From contig JAJQBX010000032.1 in NCBI GenBank assembly GCA_021203065.1, forward strand, positions 248,001-312,000: a stretch of 64,000 nucleotides of DNA. The letters run 5' to 3'. The notes below the pieces were generated by a model. That model was not told the origin of the DNA, ran no database searches, and saw nothing but the letters and a program-made list of their open reading frames with translations. The stretch is from Oscillospiraceae bacterium. Lineage in GTDB: Bacteria; Bacillota; Clostridia; Oscillospirales; Ruminococcaceae. Below, one piece after another: positions 11,106 through 20,310 of this stretch; position 1 is the first letter of the stretch, and every line of letters starts with the position of its first letter. The position numbers were made by a program, and so were the translations under genes.

Positions 11106-11387
11106 ATGGCAGAAAATCCGAATATAGATATTAAGCACATTGCGAAGCTTGCAAGAATCAGAATTTCCGATGACGAGCTTCCGAAGTATTCAGAGGAAAT
11201 GACAAATATCATCAGAATGGTTGAGGCTATGCCTGAAATCGACGATGAGCTCTTGGTCGACGAGAGTGGAGTTATGGATTTAAGAGAGGACAAGCTCAGT
11301 GATAACAAGCTTTCCCGTGATGAAATCCTCAAGAATGCTCCAAAGGTAGTTGCCGGTTGTGTAGTCGTGCCGAAAACTGTTGAATAG
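11106..11387 (+). CDS. gatC: Aspartyl/glutamyl-tRNA amidotransferase subunit C
   Basis: This 93-residue subunit has the family start [18 protein letters not shown] and the central [17 protein letters not shown] block. GatC wraps around GatA and GatB and stabilises the amidotransferase that converts Glu-tRNA-Gln (and often Asp-tRNA-Asn) to the amidated forms. It is the first gene of gatCAB; no glutaminyl-tRNA synthetase is seen nearby, which fits the indirect route. Confidence 0.94.
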   Translation: MAENPNIDIKHIAKLARIRISDDELPKYSEEMTNIIRMVEAMPEIDDELLVDESGVMDLREDKLSDNKLSRDEILKNAPKVVAGCVVVPKTVE

Positions 11388-11400
11388 GGGAGGAAGCAAT

Positions 11401-12882
11401 TTGGAACTTTATGAATATAAGGCGAGCGAGCTGAGCGAAATGCTTGGTAAAGGCGAAGTATCATCAGTTGAGCTCACCGAATCTGTGTTTGAAAGAATAG
11501 AAAAGACTGAGTCCAGTATCGATGCATACCTGACTCTTAATCGTGAATCGGCACTCTCTGAGGCTGAGAAAATAGACGAAAGAAGAGCTTCGGGCGAAGA
11601 ATTGTCTCCGCTTGCAGGAATTCCGATTGGCATCAAGGACAATATTTCGACATCCGGAATCAGGACAACCTGCGCTTCGAGAATGCTCGGGAATTACACA
11701 CCTGTTTTCGATGCTACAGTAATCACAAAGCTCAAAAACGCTGGAGCTATTATAACCGGCAAGCTCAATATGGATGAGTTCGCAATGGGCTCCTCCACCG
11801 AGACCTCCTATTTTAAATCTACAAAAAATCCGTTTGACACTTCCTGTGTCCCCGGCGGTTCATCAGGCGGCTCTGCGGCAGCGGTAGCTTCAATGGAGGC
11901 TGTTATGGCACTTGGCTCTGACACCGGAGGCTCTATTCGTCAGCCATCATCTCTTTGCGGCGTTGTCGGCTTGAAGCCTACATACGGCAGTGTTTCGAGA
12001 TATGGCTTGGTCGCATTTGCGTCCTCATTGGATCAGATAGGTCCGATTACCCGAAGTGTCAAGGATTCTGCAATGCTTTTTGATGCTATCTGCGGTCATG
12101 ACCCAATGGACGCAACAAGTGCAAGAAGAGAATATTCCCCTATTAGCGGAACTCTTGACGGCGATATTCGTGGGTTCAAAATCGGCATCCCGAAAGAATA
12201 TTTTGACGAAGGAATCAAGCCGGAAGTAAAAGAAGCTGTTATGAAGTCGGTCAAGGAACTTGAAAGTAGAGGGGCTATTATTAAGGAAATCTCTCTTCTG
12301 TCAACCGGATATGCTCTTTCCGCTTACTATATAATCGCTTGTGCAGAGGCTTCTTCTAACCTTGCAAGATTTGACGGTGTGAAGTATGGCTACCGTTGTG
12401 AGAATCCCGAAAACCTCATGGATATGTACGAGAGAACAAGAAGCGAGGGCTTCGGAAGAGAAGTAAAGAGAAGAATAATACTTGGTACTTTCGTTTTAAG
12501 CTCCGGTTACTATGATGCTTACTACAAGAAAGCAAAGCTTTTACAGAAGAGAATTCGCTCTGAGTTTGACAGTGCATTTGATGATGTTGATGTTATCATA
12601 ACTCCTACTTCGCCGTTTGAAGCTTTCAAGTTCGGAGATAAAATGGACGATCCGCTTGCAATGTACTCTGCTGATATTTGTACTGTAACTGTCAATATCG
12701 CAGGTATTCCGGCTGTAAGCGTTCCTTGCGGATATTCGGAAACCGGCTTGCCGTATGGCATGCAGATAATCGGCAGAAGCTTTGATGAGAAAACCATACT
12801 GAATACAGCCTATGCACATGAGCTTGGTTTTGGCGGTTTCAGAGCACCTGTAATTTCGGGTAAGGGGGTAGAGCTATGTTAA
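11401..12882 (+). CDS. gatA: Aspartyl/glutamyl-tRNA amidotransferase subunit A
   Basis: This 493-residue amidase-signature enzyme releases ammonia from glutamine for tRNA amidation. The Ser-cisSer-Lys triad is visible in GIPIGIKDN (Lys), [13 protein letters not shown] (cis-Ser) and [13 protein letters not shown] (nucleophile Ser). The start is the TTG at 11401, eight bases after GGGGAGGAA; an earlier in-frame start at 11380 would overlap gatC and lacks a ribosome site. It overlaps the start of gatB by seven bases, so the two are translationally coupled. Confidence 0.95.
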   Translation: MELYEYKASELSEMLGKGEVSSVELTESVFERIEKTESSIDAYLTLNRESALSEAEKIDERRASGEELSPLAGIPIGIKDNISTSGIRTTCASRMLGNYTPVFDATVITKLKNAGAIITGKLNMDEFAMGSSTETSYFKSTKNPFDTSCVPGGSSGGSAAAVASMEAVMALGSDTGGSIRQPSSLCGVVGLKPTYGSVSRYGLVAFASSLDQIGPITRSVKDSAMLFDAICGHDPMDATSARREYSPISGTLDGDIRGFKIGIPKEYFDEGIKPEVKEAVMKSVKELESRGAIIKEISLLSTGYALSAYYIIACAEASSNLARFDGVKYGYRCENPENLMDMYERTRSEGFGREVKRRIILGTFVLSSGYYDAYYKKAKLLQKRIRSEFDSAFDDVDVIITPTSPFEAFKFGDKMDDPLAMYSADICTVTVNIAGIPAVSVPCGYSETGLPYGMQIIGRSFDEKTILNTAYAHELGFGGFRAPVISGKGVELC

Positions 12883-14309
12883 GAGGCTATGAAGTAGTTG
12901 TCGGGTTGGAGGTTCATGCGGAGCTCAACACTACAACAAAGATATATTGCAGCTGCAAAAACTCTTTTGGACTTGAGGTAAACACTCAGGTTTGCCCGAT
13001 TTGTCTTGGAATGCCCGGAACGCTTCCTACTCTCAATGAGAAAGTCGTAGAGTATGCAATCAAGATGGGTCATGCTCTTAACTGCGGAATCAACAGAATC
13101 TGCAAGCAGGACAGAAAGAACTATTTCTATCCCGACCTTCCGAAGTCATATCAGATTTCTCAGGCTGATATTCCGCTCTGCCACGACGGTTACTTAGACG
13201 TTATCGTTAATAATGAGACAAAGAGAATCGGCATTGAGCGCATTCACATAGAGGAAGACGCCGGAAAACTCCTGCACTCGGACAAGTTTGATGGTTCGCT
13301 GGTTGACTTCAACCGCTGCGGAGTTCCACTTATCGAGATAGTTTCAAGACCTGATATGAGAAGCTCCGACGAAGCGAAAGCTTATCTTGAAACAATCCGT
13401 TCTATACTTAGATATATCGACATCTCTGACTGCAAGATGCAGGAGGGTTCAATCAGATGCGACGTAAATGTCTCGGTTCATAAGCCGGGAGAGCCTCTTG
13501 GGACAAGATGTGAGATGAAGAACGTGAATAGCTTCTCTGCTGTCGTTCATGGAATTGACTATGAAGCCAATCGCCAGATTGATGTTCTTGAAGCAGGTGG
13601 CATCATAACTCAGGAAACAAGAAGATGGGATGATGCCAAGGGCGAAAGCGTATCCATGCGTTCCAAGGAAGATGCACAGGACTACAGATATTTCCCTGAG
13701 CCTGACCTTGGGACAATCGTAGTTTCTGAGGAAAAAGTGCAGTATCTTAAAGACACCCTTCCTGAGCTTCCCAACGCAAGAATTATGAGATACATTGATA
13801 GCTGTGGGCTTTCTTACAACGATGCCAGTATGATTGTCGATGTCCCCGAAAAGGCTGAGCTGTTTGATAAGACGCTCGAAGCTGATTGCAAGTCCGGTAA
13901 GCTTCTTTCGAATTGGATATTAGGCGAGATTTCGAAGCTTATGAACGACGGAACTGACATTTCTGAGACAAATATCACACCTGAAAAGCTTGCGAAAATC
14001 ATAAACTATATCGATTCTGGTAAGATTTCGACTGCCGCAGGCAAAAAGGTGTTTGACGCTGTCGTGAGCGATGATGCCGACATTGATGAGTTCATCGAGA
14101 AGAATTCTCTTTCCCAGATTTCGGATGTTTCGTCTCTTGAAAAGATAGCTGCAGAGGTTGTCTCTCAGAACGAAAAGTCTGTCAATGACTATAAGAACGG
14201 TAAGACGAATGCGCTCGGCTATCTTGTCGGACAGTGCATGAAAGCTTCCAAGGGCAAGGCAAATCCTGCTGTTATGAAAGAACTTGTTTTGAAGCTTCTT
14301 GAGAAATAA
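12876..14309 (+). CDS. gatB: Aspartyl/glutamyl-tRNA amidotransferase subunit B
   Basis: This 477-residue subunit contains the GatB signature [13 protein letters not shown] at the N-terminus and the [12 protein letters not shown] block near residue 85. A kinase-like catalytic core phosphorylates the aminoacyl group, and a helical YqeY-like tail (about 330-477) binds tRNA. Length is normal. AAGGGGG precedes the ATG, inside the end of gatA. A strong intrinsic terminator follows at 14327, closing the operon. Confidence 0.95.
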   Translation: MLRGYEVVVGLEVHAELNTTTKIYCSCKNSFGLEVNTQVCPICLGMPGTLPTLNEKVVEYAIKMGHALNCGINRICKQDRKNYFYPDLPKSYQISQADIPLCHDGYLDVIVNNETKRIGIERIHIEEDAGKLLHSDKFDGSLVDFNRCGVPLIEIVSRPDMRSSDEAKAYLETIRSILRYIDISDCKMQEGSIRCDVNVSVHKPGEPLGTRCEMKNVNSFSAVVHGIDYEANRQIDVLEAGGIITQETRRWDDAKGESVSMRSKEDAQDYRYFPEPDLGTIVVSEEKVQYLKDTLPELPNARIMRYIDSCGLSYNDASMIVDVPEKAELFDKTLEADCKSGKLLSNWILGEISKLMNDGTDISETNITPEKLAKIINYIDSGKISTAAGKKVFDAVVSDDADIDEFIEKNSLSQISDVSSLEKIAAEVVSQNEKSVNDYKNGKTNALGYLVGQCMKASKGKANPAVMKELVLKLLEK

Positions 14310-14326
14310 TGCTTATATATAACACG

Positions 14327-14355
14327 AAAGCGATCGCTACATGCGGTCGCTTTTT
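14327..14355 (+). terminator. Intrinsic terminator after gatB
   Basis: AAAGCGATCGC and GCGGTCGCTTT form an 11-bp stem with one wobble around TACAT, followed by a T5 tract. The structure overlaps the stop codon of the convergent ylbJ gene and may also help stop transcription from that side. Confidence 0.9.
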
Positions 14356-15332
14356 CTATAGGTGAGAGCAATCAGAACCATTCCGGCAACACAAATAAAA
14401 GGTATAACGCTTCCGGTGCTTGAAAATTCAATTCTTTCAGTTGTGCCTGTTTCAACACTGATATATTTCTGAACAAGCAAATATCCGATTGACGAAAATG
14501 CGGCTGTAAGAAGAAGCTGAATTGGTCTTGTGAGATAAAAGTATTTGAAGCCAAAGCTTTCTCCTGCAAGACATATAATCTGCATATGTACACAAAGTCC
14601 ACCAAACGAAAGCAGAACAGTAGCCAATACAAAGAAAATTATTCCGTTTCCTTGTAGTGAGGTGATATTTGATATTTCTAAAATAGATGCTACTGCTGGA
14701 TTAAGCGACGGCAAAAGCGCAATAAGCGCAGAGAAAAATACAATAGATGAACATATTGCAATCATGGAGTTGGCTGATGAGTTTATGGTATCCATTACAG
14801 TATTGGTAAGAGAAACGCCTTTACAAGCCGTGTCGTCAGCAAATGATGGATGATGTCTTAGCATATAGGTTATGAATAAAACCATGTTTGATAGAAAAAT
14901 CGACAGGAATGCTGTAAAGCCTAAAAGCTTTGCATGAAATACTGCGGTACTGACTATTCCGAGAATATATGCCGGACCTGATGCAAAAGAAAAGCAAGTT
15001 GCTTTTTCGGCTTCTTTTGATGTAATGGTGTTATCCTTTACGAGTTCGCTCAGTATTTTTGTGCCTATCGGATACCCGCAGATATTTCCCAGAAGAAATG
15101 CTAAGAATAAGCCATAATTCACTTTTGAAATTCTCTTTGGTTTCAGAGTGCCGGAGCACTTTATCAGAACAACTGAGAGAACACTACTTAGAAACAGTGA
15201 CGGAACTATGCCTGTAATACAGTTTTCAATTGATTTGACGATGGCATCTTTGACTTCGTTGATATGTATCAATGACAGTATCATGACAGCTATAACAAAA
15301 ACAGTAAACAGTCCTTGCAATCTGTTTTTCAA
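14337..15332 (-). CDS. ylbJ: Sporulation integral membrane protein YlbJ
   Basis: This 331-residue polytopic membrane protein has about eight hydrophobic segments and the YlbJ/nucleoside-gate blocks GIVPSLFLSSVLSVVL, GNICGYPIGTK and CFSFASGPAYILGIV. YlbJ is made in the mother cell and is needed for spore resistance; the transported species is unknown. The start is TTG at 15332 with GGGAGG eight bases upstream. A sigma-E-like promoter sits just upstream at 15363-15391. The gene is divergent from yqfC, another sporulation gene. Confidence 0.88.
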   Translation of the reverse strand: MKNRLQGLFTVFVIAVMILSLIHINEVKDAIVKSIENCITGIVPSLFLSSVLSVVLIKCSGTLKPKRISKVNYGLFLAFLLGNICGYPIGTKILSELVKDNTITSKEAEKATCFSFASGPAYILGIVSTAVFHAKLLGFTAFLSIFLSNMVLFITYMLRHHPSFADDTACKGVSLTNTVMDTINSSANSMIAICSSIVFFSALIALLPSLNPAVASILEISNITSLQGNGIIFFVLATVLLSFGGLCVHMQIICLAGESFGFKYFYLTRPIQLLLTAAFSSIGYLLVQKYISVETGTTERIEFSSTGSVIPFICVAGMVLIALTYRKSDRM

Positions 15333-15362
15333 TAAGCTTACCTCCCTTTTTCTCTCTTGTAA

Positions 15363-15391
15363 ATTCTATGCTTGGCTTTTCCGCAGTATAA
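15363..15391 (-). promoter_or_regulatory. Sigma-E-like promoter of ylbJ
   Basis: On the minus strand TTATACT (-35) and CATAGAAT (-10) are separated by 14 bases. This matches the sigma-E pattern of Bacillus (KMATATT, 13-15 bp, CATACAAT), and ylbJ is a sigma-E gene there. The same -10 octamer occurs before spoIIIA at 47495. Confidence 0.65.
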
Positions 15392-15409
15392 TTGAAGGGA
15401 GTGATTCTA

Positions 15410-15691
15410 TTGAATATTAAATCTATACTGCCGGAGTTAAAAGATCGGGCGAAAAAATATGCATACTATGAATCTTATATCACTGTATCTGGTGATGAAG
15501 AAGCTTTGATTGAGAATGTTACTGATGTACTTGAGTGCAATGAAATAATGCTGAGAGTCAGGGCAGGAGGGAACGAAGTAGTTGTTTGGGGAGAGATGCT
15601 GAAAGTATCTGCTTATACTGACCGTTCGGTTGTGCTAAGAGGCAAGATTACTTCTGTAGAAATTTCAAAGGGTGGTGCGAGAGTCTTATGA
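15410..15691 (+). CDS. yqfC: Sporulation protein YqfC
   Basis: This 93-residue protein belongs to the YabP/YqfC family. The blocks YESYITVSGDEEALIENV, LECNEIMLRVRAGG and VVVWGEMLKVSAY are characteristic of it. It is a mother-cell sporulation protein of unknown mechanism. Of several possible starts, the TTG at 15410 has the best spacing from GAAGGGA; TTG at 15392 would precede the ribosome site. It overlaps yqfD by four bases (ATGA), the usual arrangement. Confidence 0.86.
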   Translation: MNIKSILPELKDRAKKYAYYESYITVSGDEEALIENVTDVLECNEIMLRVRAGGNEVVVWGEMLKVSAYTDRSVVLRGKITSVEISKGGARVL

Positions 15692-16857
15692 GTTTGTTTC
15701 TTATGCGTCTTTTCGGAATCATTACAGTCAGAATTGATGGATTTGATATTGGCGTCATCATAAATCGCCTAAGAAAAGAGTGTAAAGTACTATCGCTTAA
15801 CACTAAAGGTGATACTGTTTATGCAACTCTACCTTTTTATTGCGAGAAGAAGATCGAAGAAATATCTTCAGAAAATAACTACGTTTTAGAGATTACCTCC
15901 CGCAAGGGAATTTACTTTCATCTTCGCAAATACAGAAGAAGATACGGACTATTTTTTGGAGTCCTGACTTCATTGATTCTGTCATTCTATCTTTCGAATA
16001 TTGTTTTCAGCATAAGGATAGTCGGCACTGATGACGAGGGTGTTATCTACGAAGTTCGGGAAATTCTTGAGGAGGAAGGCTTGAAAGCGGGTGCTTTTAT
16101 ACCAAATCTCAATTTTCTCAAACTTCAGGCAAGGCTTTTTGCTATTGATGATGATATATCTTGGGTATCAATCGGAAACAGCGGATCTGTAGTGACTGTA
16201 AACCTCAGGCTGGTCACTGAGAAAGCTGAAACAGACGAGGGAAGAATCCCGTGCAACATAATCGCCACCGAAGATGCGCAGATTATTGATATAAATGTTT
16301 TGGCAGGACATCTTGAAGTTTTGATAGGCGATGCTGTTGCAAAAGGTGATTTGTTGGTCAGCGGATATGTAGAGAGGGGAAACGGCAGGGTTTACTATTA
16401 TCACTCTATAGCTAATATAACTGCTGTTTTTGAGAGGACAGTTACTTTTGAGCAGAGTATATACGAAAGATTAGTCACTGACGGCGATACTTATTACTCT
16501 GAAAGTCTGAGCATATTTGACATTGATATTCCGTTTCCTGACCTTACGGTGCTCAGTGGTTCTTACATAACTGACACTTACAGAACGAATTTCAGTTTAT
16601 TTGGAATCGAACTGCCGGTTGGAATTACCACAACCGAATATACTGAGCAGATCTATAAGCTTAACATCTATAGCTTGGATGAAGCGGAGGAGATAGTTTA
16701 CGAAAAGCTTGAGAATTATGAAGAAAATCTTTTAGGTGATTACGATGTGGTTGATAAGGACGTTACTGTTGAGAAAACCGAAAACTCAGTTGTGCTGACA
16801 TGTACATACACTTTACAGGGTGATATTGGTATAGAAAGCCCTATATTTGCGAAATAA
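15688..16857 (+). CDS. yqfD: Sporulation protein YqfD
   Basis: This 389-residue protein has a cytoplasmic N-terminal part (about 1-85), one membrane segment (about 92-112, FFGVLTSLILSFYLSNIVF) and a long extracytoplasmic region. Family blocks include MRLFGIITVRIDG, SRKGIYFHLRKYRRR and ISWVSIGNSGSVVTV. YqfD is needed for sporulation in Bacillus and is predicted to sit in the outer forespore membrane. It is coupled to yqfC and ends just before a terminator at 16864. Confidence 0.88.
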   Translation: MSLFLMRLFGIITVRIDGFDIGVIINRLRKECKVLSLNTKGDTVYATLPFYCEKKIEEISSENNYVLEITSRKGIYFHLRKYRRRYGLFFGVLTSLILSFYLSNIVFSIRIVGTDDEGVIYEVREILEEEGLKAGAFIPNLNFLKLQARLFAIDDDISWVSIGNSGSVVTVNLRLVTEKAETDEGRIPCNIIATEDAQIIDINVLAGHLEVLIGDAVAKGDLLVSGYVERGNGRVYYYHSIANITAVFERTVTFEQSIYERLVTDGDTYYSESLSIFDIDIPFPDLTVLSGSYITDTYRTNFSLFGIELPVGITTTEYTEQIYKLNIYSLDEAEEIVYEKLENYEENLLGDYDVVDKDVTVEKTENSVVLTCTYTLQGDIGIESPIFAK

Positions 16858-16863
16858 TTGAGG

Positions 16864-16887
16864 CGGGATATTGAAATATCCCGTTTT
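16864..16887 (+). terminator. Intrinsic terminator after yqfD
   Basis: CGGGATAT, TGAA loop and ATATCCCG form a perfect 8-bp hairpin followed by TTTT. The -35 hexamer of the next promoter lies inside the hairpin. Confidence 0.8.
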
Positions 16888-16899
16888 ATCTGGTATAAT
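16871..16899 (+). promoter_or_regulatory. Sigma-A promoter of phoH-ybeY-era
   Basis: TTGAAA and TATAAT are separated by exactly 17 bases, with TG one base before the -10. It lies 60 bases upstream of phoH. It overlaps the yqfD terminator, so transcript ends and starts are packed together. Confidence 0.8.
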
Positions 16900-16958
16900 A
16901 AGTGTGGAAAGGGATGTAAAAAGCCATACTGTATTGTCAAAAGAAAGGACGTGGATCT

Positions 16959-17939
16959 ATGGAGAAATCTTTGGCGGTTACTAATGTCGGTCTTATACAA
17001 GGACTTTTCGGCAGTCAGGACGAAAATATCCGCCTGATTCAGGATGAGCTTGGGGTCAATATCGTGACAAGAGGCGGTAATATCAAAATTATAGGTCTCG
17101 ATAACGAGGTTGAGAAAGCCTATAAGTGCGTAACAGCTCTGATTAAAATCTTGGAGAGTGGCGACGAAATTTCGCCTCAACAGGTAAGATATGTCCTTTC
17201 GATGGGAGACGAGACGACCGCTGATGAAATTGCAAAGCTTTCTGATGGCGGAATCTGCGTTTCCGCAACCGGCAAGACAATCAAGCCAAAAACTCTTGGT
17301 CAGAAGAAATATGTTGATGCCATAGATTCTAATACCATTACTTTCGGAGTCGGTCCAGCCGGAACAGGAAAAACCTATCTTGCCGTTTCAATGGCTGTAA
17401 GAGCCTTTAAATCTCACAGTATAAACAAGATTATCCTGACACGTCCCGCTGTTGAGGCGGGTGAGAAGCTTGGATTCCTGCCGGGTGATTTGCAGACCAA
17501 GGTTGACCCGTATCTCAGACCTCTTTATGACGCTTTATTTGAAATGCTGGGTGCAGAGTCGTTTGCAAAGTATCAGGAGAGAGGAAATATTGAGGTTGCA
17601 CCTCTTGCGTACATGAGAGGAAGAACGCTTGACGAGGCGTTTGTCATCTTGGATGAAGCGCAGAACACTTCTCCCGAGCAGATGAAGATGTTTCTGACCC
17701 GTTTAGGCTTCAACAGCAAGATGGTTATAACAGGGGATGTCACGCAGATTGACCTCCCTGACCCGAGAAAATCCGGGCTTATAGAGGCTGTCAAGGTCTT
17801 GAAGAATGTCCCTGATATAGGGATTATATACTTTTCTGAAAAGGATGTAGTGCGCCATAAGCTCGTTCAGGACATAGTCAAGGCTTATGAACAGTATAAC
17901 AACAGAGAAAGGATGAAGAAGACACGTGAGAAGGCTTAG
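16959..17939 (+). CDS. phoH: PhoH-like RNA-associated ATPase
   Basis: This 326-residue protein has an N-terminal KH-like region (GLFGSQDENIRLIQDELGV and GGNIKIIG) and a PhoH ATPase domain. Walker A is GPAGTGKTYLAVS near residue 132, and Walker B is FVILDEAQNTSPEQMK. PhoH proteins are thought to act in RNA metabolism, and the gene is nearly always beside ybeY, as here. AAAGGAC precedes the ATG. Its last codons overlap the ybeY start. Confidence 0.92.
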   Translation: MEKSLAVTNVGLIQGLFGSQDENIRLIQDELGVNIVTRGGNIKIIGLDNEVEKAYKCVTALIKILESGDEISPQQVRYVLSMGDETTADEIAKLSDGGICVSATGKTIKPKTLGQKKYVDAIDSNTITFGVGPAGTGKTYLAVSMAVRAFKSHSINKIILTRPAVEAGEKLGFLPGDLQTKVDPYLRPLYDALFEMLGAESFAKYQERGNIEVAPLAYMRGRTLDEAFVILDEAQNTSPEQMKMFLTRLGFNSKMVITGDVTQIDLPDPRKSGLIEAVKVLKNVPDIGIIYFSEKDVVRHKLVQDIVKAYEQYNNRERMKKTREKA

Positions 17940-18462
17940 AGTTGCGTTTAATAACGAGCAGAAATATATTCCCATCACGAAAGAGTTTCGAAAGCTCCTC
18001 AGGTCTTGCTGTAAATGTGCTCTTCTCTGTGTTGGCTTTGACGAGAACTGCGAGATAAGTATTTCATTTGTCACAAACGATGTCATAAAGGAACTTAATG
18101 CTCAGTACAGAAATATTGATGCTCCTACAGATGTTCTGTCTTTTCCCCTTGCCGACAACTGTGAATTTGATCTGAATCCTGACAGTGACTGCTACATGCT
18201 TGGGGATATAATTATTTCCACGGAAAAGGCGGCTGAACAGGCGGTTGACAACAACAATTCTACCGAGAGGGAAATAGTTTTCTTGGTTGTACATTCGATG
18301 CTTCATCTTTTAGGATATGACCATCCTGATGAAGATGGTCCCGAGACAAAAGAAATGCGTCTCAAAGAAAAGGAAATTATGCGTTCACTTGGATATGAAA
18401 GTGGTGAAATACTCAAGCACCCTGTTCATTCAAAGGATGACAAAGAATTACTGGAGGAATAA
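17926..18462 (+). CDS. ybeY: rRNA maturation RNase YbeY
   Basis: This 178-residue zinc-dependent endoribonuclease matures the 3' end of 16S rRNA and helps ribosome quality control. The metal motif HSMLHLLGYDHPDE near residues 125-138 has the three His ligands (HxxxHxxGYDH). The upstream block PTDVLSFPL is also typical. The GTG start at 17926 overlaps the end of phoH by 14 bases, with AAAGGA 12 bases upstream. It is followed six bases later by era. Confidence 0.93.
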   Translation: MRRLRVAFNNEQKYIPITKEFRKLLRSCCKCALLCVGFDENCEISISFVTNDVIKELNAQYRNIDAPTDVLSFPLADNCEFDLNPDSDCYMLGDIIISTEKAAEQAVDNNNSTEREIVFLVVHSMLHLLGYDHPDEDGPETKEMRLKEKEIMRSLGYESGEILKHPVHSKDDKELLEE

Positions 18463-18467
18463 TATCA

Positions 18468-19367
18468 GTGACTGAAAATTCATTTGTAACAATCGTCGGC
18501 AGACCGAATGCAGGGAAGTCTTCCCTCATAAACGCTCTTGTCGGCGAAAAGATAGCGGCAGTAAGCTCAAAGCCGCAGACAACAAGAACCAAGATTACCG
18601 GTGTTCTCACAAGAGGAGATATTCAGTATGTGTTCATGGACACTCCGGGAATGCACCGCTCAAGGGACAAGCTTTCTGAATATATGCTCAAAGCTATTGA
18701 TAATTCAGTAAGCTCTGTTGACTGTGCTTTGCTGGTCGCAGACTGTACAAAGAAAGCCGGAGAAGCTGAAAAAACGCTTCTTGCATCCCTGCAGGCATCA
18801 AAGACACCGGTAATTCTTGTTATCAATAAGGTTGACCTCTTTGAGGACAAGGAAGCTTTGATTCCGGTAATTGCTGAGTATGCTGCACTTTATGATTTTG
18901 ATTCGGTTATACCGATAAGCGCAATCAATTCGGACGGTCTTGATATTATTCTTGATGCTATATCGAAGTTTACCGTCAAGGGACCGCATTATTTCCCAGA
19001 CGACAAATTTACTGATCAGCCGGAAAGAGTTATAATTTCGGAAATGATAAGGGAGAAGCTTTTGGAATTATTATCTGATGAAGTCCCTCACGGAATTGCA
19101 GTAAGTGTCGAGAGCTTGCAGGAAAGAGATACACGCTCCGGCGAAAGCATAATGGACGTGGTAGCGACTATATACTGCGAAAAGGATTCCCACAAGGGCA
19201 TTATCATCGGCAAGAATGGAGCTATGCTCAAGCGTGTAGGACAGCTCGCAAGAGAGGATATTGAGCGGTTTTTCATGATAAAAACCAATTTAAAGCTCTG
19301 GGTCAAGGTCAAAGAAAATTGGCGCAACAGAGATGCACTGATTAAAAACTTTGGTCTTGGCGACTGA
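18468..19367 (+). CDS. era: GTPase Era
   Basis: This 299-residue GTPase has G1 GRPNAGKSS (residues 11-19), G3 DTPG, G4 NKVD and a C-terminal KH domain (GIIIGKNGAMLKRVG). Era binds the 3' end of 16S rRNA and aids small-subunit assembly. The GTG start has GGAGG 10 bases upstream, inside the end of ybeY. The order ybeY-era-yqzL-recO is the Firmicutes standard apart from missing dgkA and cdd. Confidence 0.96.
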   Translation: MTENSFVTIVGRPNAGKSSLINALVGEKIAAVSSKPQTTRTKITGVLTRGDIQYVFMDTPGMHRSRDKLSEYMLKAIDNSVSSVDCALLVADCTKKAGEAEKTLLASLQASKTPVILVINKVDLFEDKEALIPVIAEYAALYDFDSVIPISAINSDGLDIILDAISKFTVKGPHYFPDDKFTDQPERVIISEMIREKLLELLSDEVPHGIAVSVESLQERDTRSGESIMDVVATIYCEKDSHKGIIIGKNGAMLKRVGQLAREDIERFFMIKTNLKLWVKVKENWRNRDALIKNFGLGD

Positions 19368-19427
19368 TTTTACCATTCATAAATTCTGCCTGCCCAGTCA
19401 ATCATAAGACAAGTGGCAGGTGATGAT

Positions 19428-19568
19428 ATGGACAAGCTTTGGCAGGTATTCTATTCAACAGGCAAGATAGCAGATTACTTAATATACAAACATAAACTGA
19501 TGCAAGGCGGAAATAAGAATGTTGACAGTGAAAGGTCTTGTAATAAGAGAGCGACCATACGGAGATAA
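19428..19568 (+). CDS. yqzL: YqzL-like small protein
   Basis: This 46-residue open frame begins MDKLWQVFYSTGKIADYLIY. That matches the YqzL pattern of a short acidic/aromatic segment followed by W-x-V-F-x-x-T-G-x-I-x-x-Y-L. yqzL lies between era and recO in Bacillus, the same place as here. AGGTGAT lies just upstream. The tail is Lys/Arg-rich and overlaps recO by 50 bases in another frame, so it may be longer than typical YqzL. Function is unknown in the family. Confidence 0.75.
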   Translation: MDKLWQVFYSTGKIADYLIYKHKLMQGGNKNVDSERSCNKRATIRR

Positions 19569-20310
19569 CGACAAGTTTCTGAGCATACTTACCGACTCAA
19601 ACGGTCTTATTGACGTATATGCCCGAGGCGTTAAGAAGCAGAATGCCAGAAACGCCTCTGTTTCACAGACCTTTTGTTATGCCAAATTCTGCTTTTCTGA
19701 GGGCAAAAACGGCGGATATATCCTGAACTCCGCTGAACCTATCAGGTTGTTTTACGACATCAGGCTCGACGTTTCGAGGTTTTCTCTTGCAAGCTATTTT
19801 TGCGAGATGATACTTTATACCTGTGTCAGTGAACAGCCAAGTGGGGAAGTGCTGAGGCTTATGCTGAATTCGCTATATGTTTTGTCAAAAGGCGAGAAGA
19901 GCGAAATGCTTGTCAAGGCTGTTTTCGAGCTCAGGCTTCTATGCGAGCTTGGACTGACGCCGAATCTCATCGGTTGCTGTAAATGCTACAGGTATTCCGA
20001 CGTTCAGATGCAGTTTGACCTAAGCGAGGGAAAGCTCTACTGCGAAGACTGCTGTGGCAAAAGAGATCTGAGCGTTTGCGAGATTGTCGATATGACACTT
20101 CTTCATGCGATCAGGCATATCGCTCTTTCTGAACAGGAGAAGATTTTCAGCTTCAGAATTCCTGATGATTATCTGCCGTTTCTTTCGAATATAACCGAGA
20201 GGTATGCTGAGCTTCAGCTTGGACATAGCTTCCCGACACTTGATTTTTACAAATCACTTCAAAAAAACAATATGGGTGAATATGATGAGAGAAGAATACA
20301 AAACACTTGA
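19519..20310 (+). CDS. recO: DNA repair protein RecO
   Basis: This 263-residue RecFOR-pathway protein has an N-terminal OB fold (LVIRERPYGDNDKFLSILT and ARGVKK) and a helical C-terminal domain with a zinc finger formed by Cys pairs in GCCKCYRY and CEDCC. RecO anneals single strands and helps load RecA. The ATG at 19519 has GGCGGA upstream. It overlaps the following mutS2 by 26 bases. Confidence 0.93.
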   Translation: MLTVKGLVIRERPYGDNDKFLSILTDSNGLIDVYARGVKKQNARNASVSQTFCYAKFCFSEGKNGGYILNSAEPIRLFYDIRLDVSRFSLASYFCEMILYTCVSEQPSGEVLRLMLNSLYVLSKGEKSEMLVKAVFELRLLCELGLTPNLIGCCKCYRYSDVQMQFDLSEGKLYCEDCCGKRDLSVCEIVDMTLLHAIRHIALSEQEKIFSFRIPDDYLPFLSNITERYAELQLGHSFPTLDFYKSLQKNNMGEYDERRIQNT

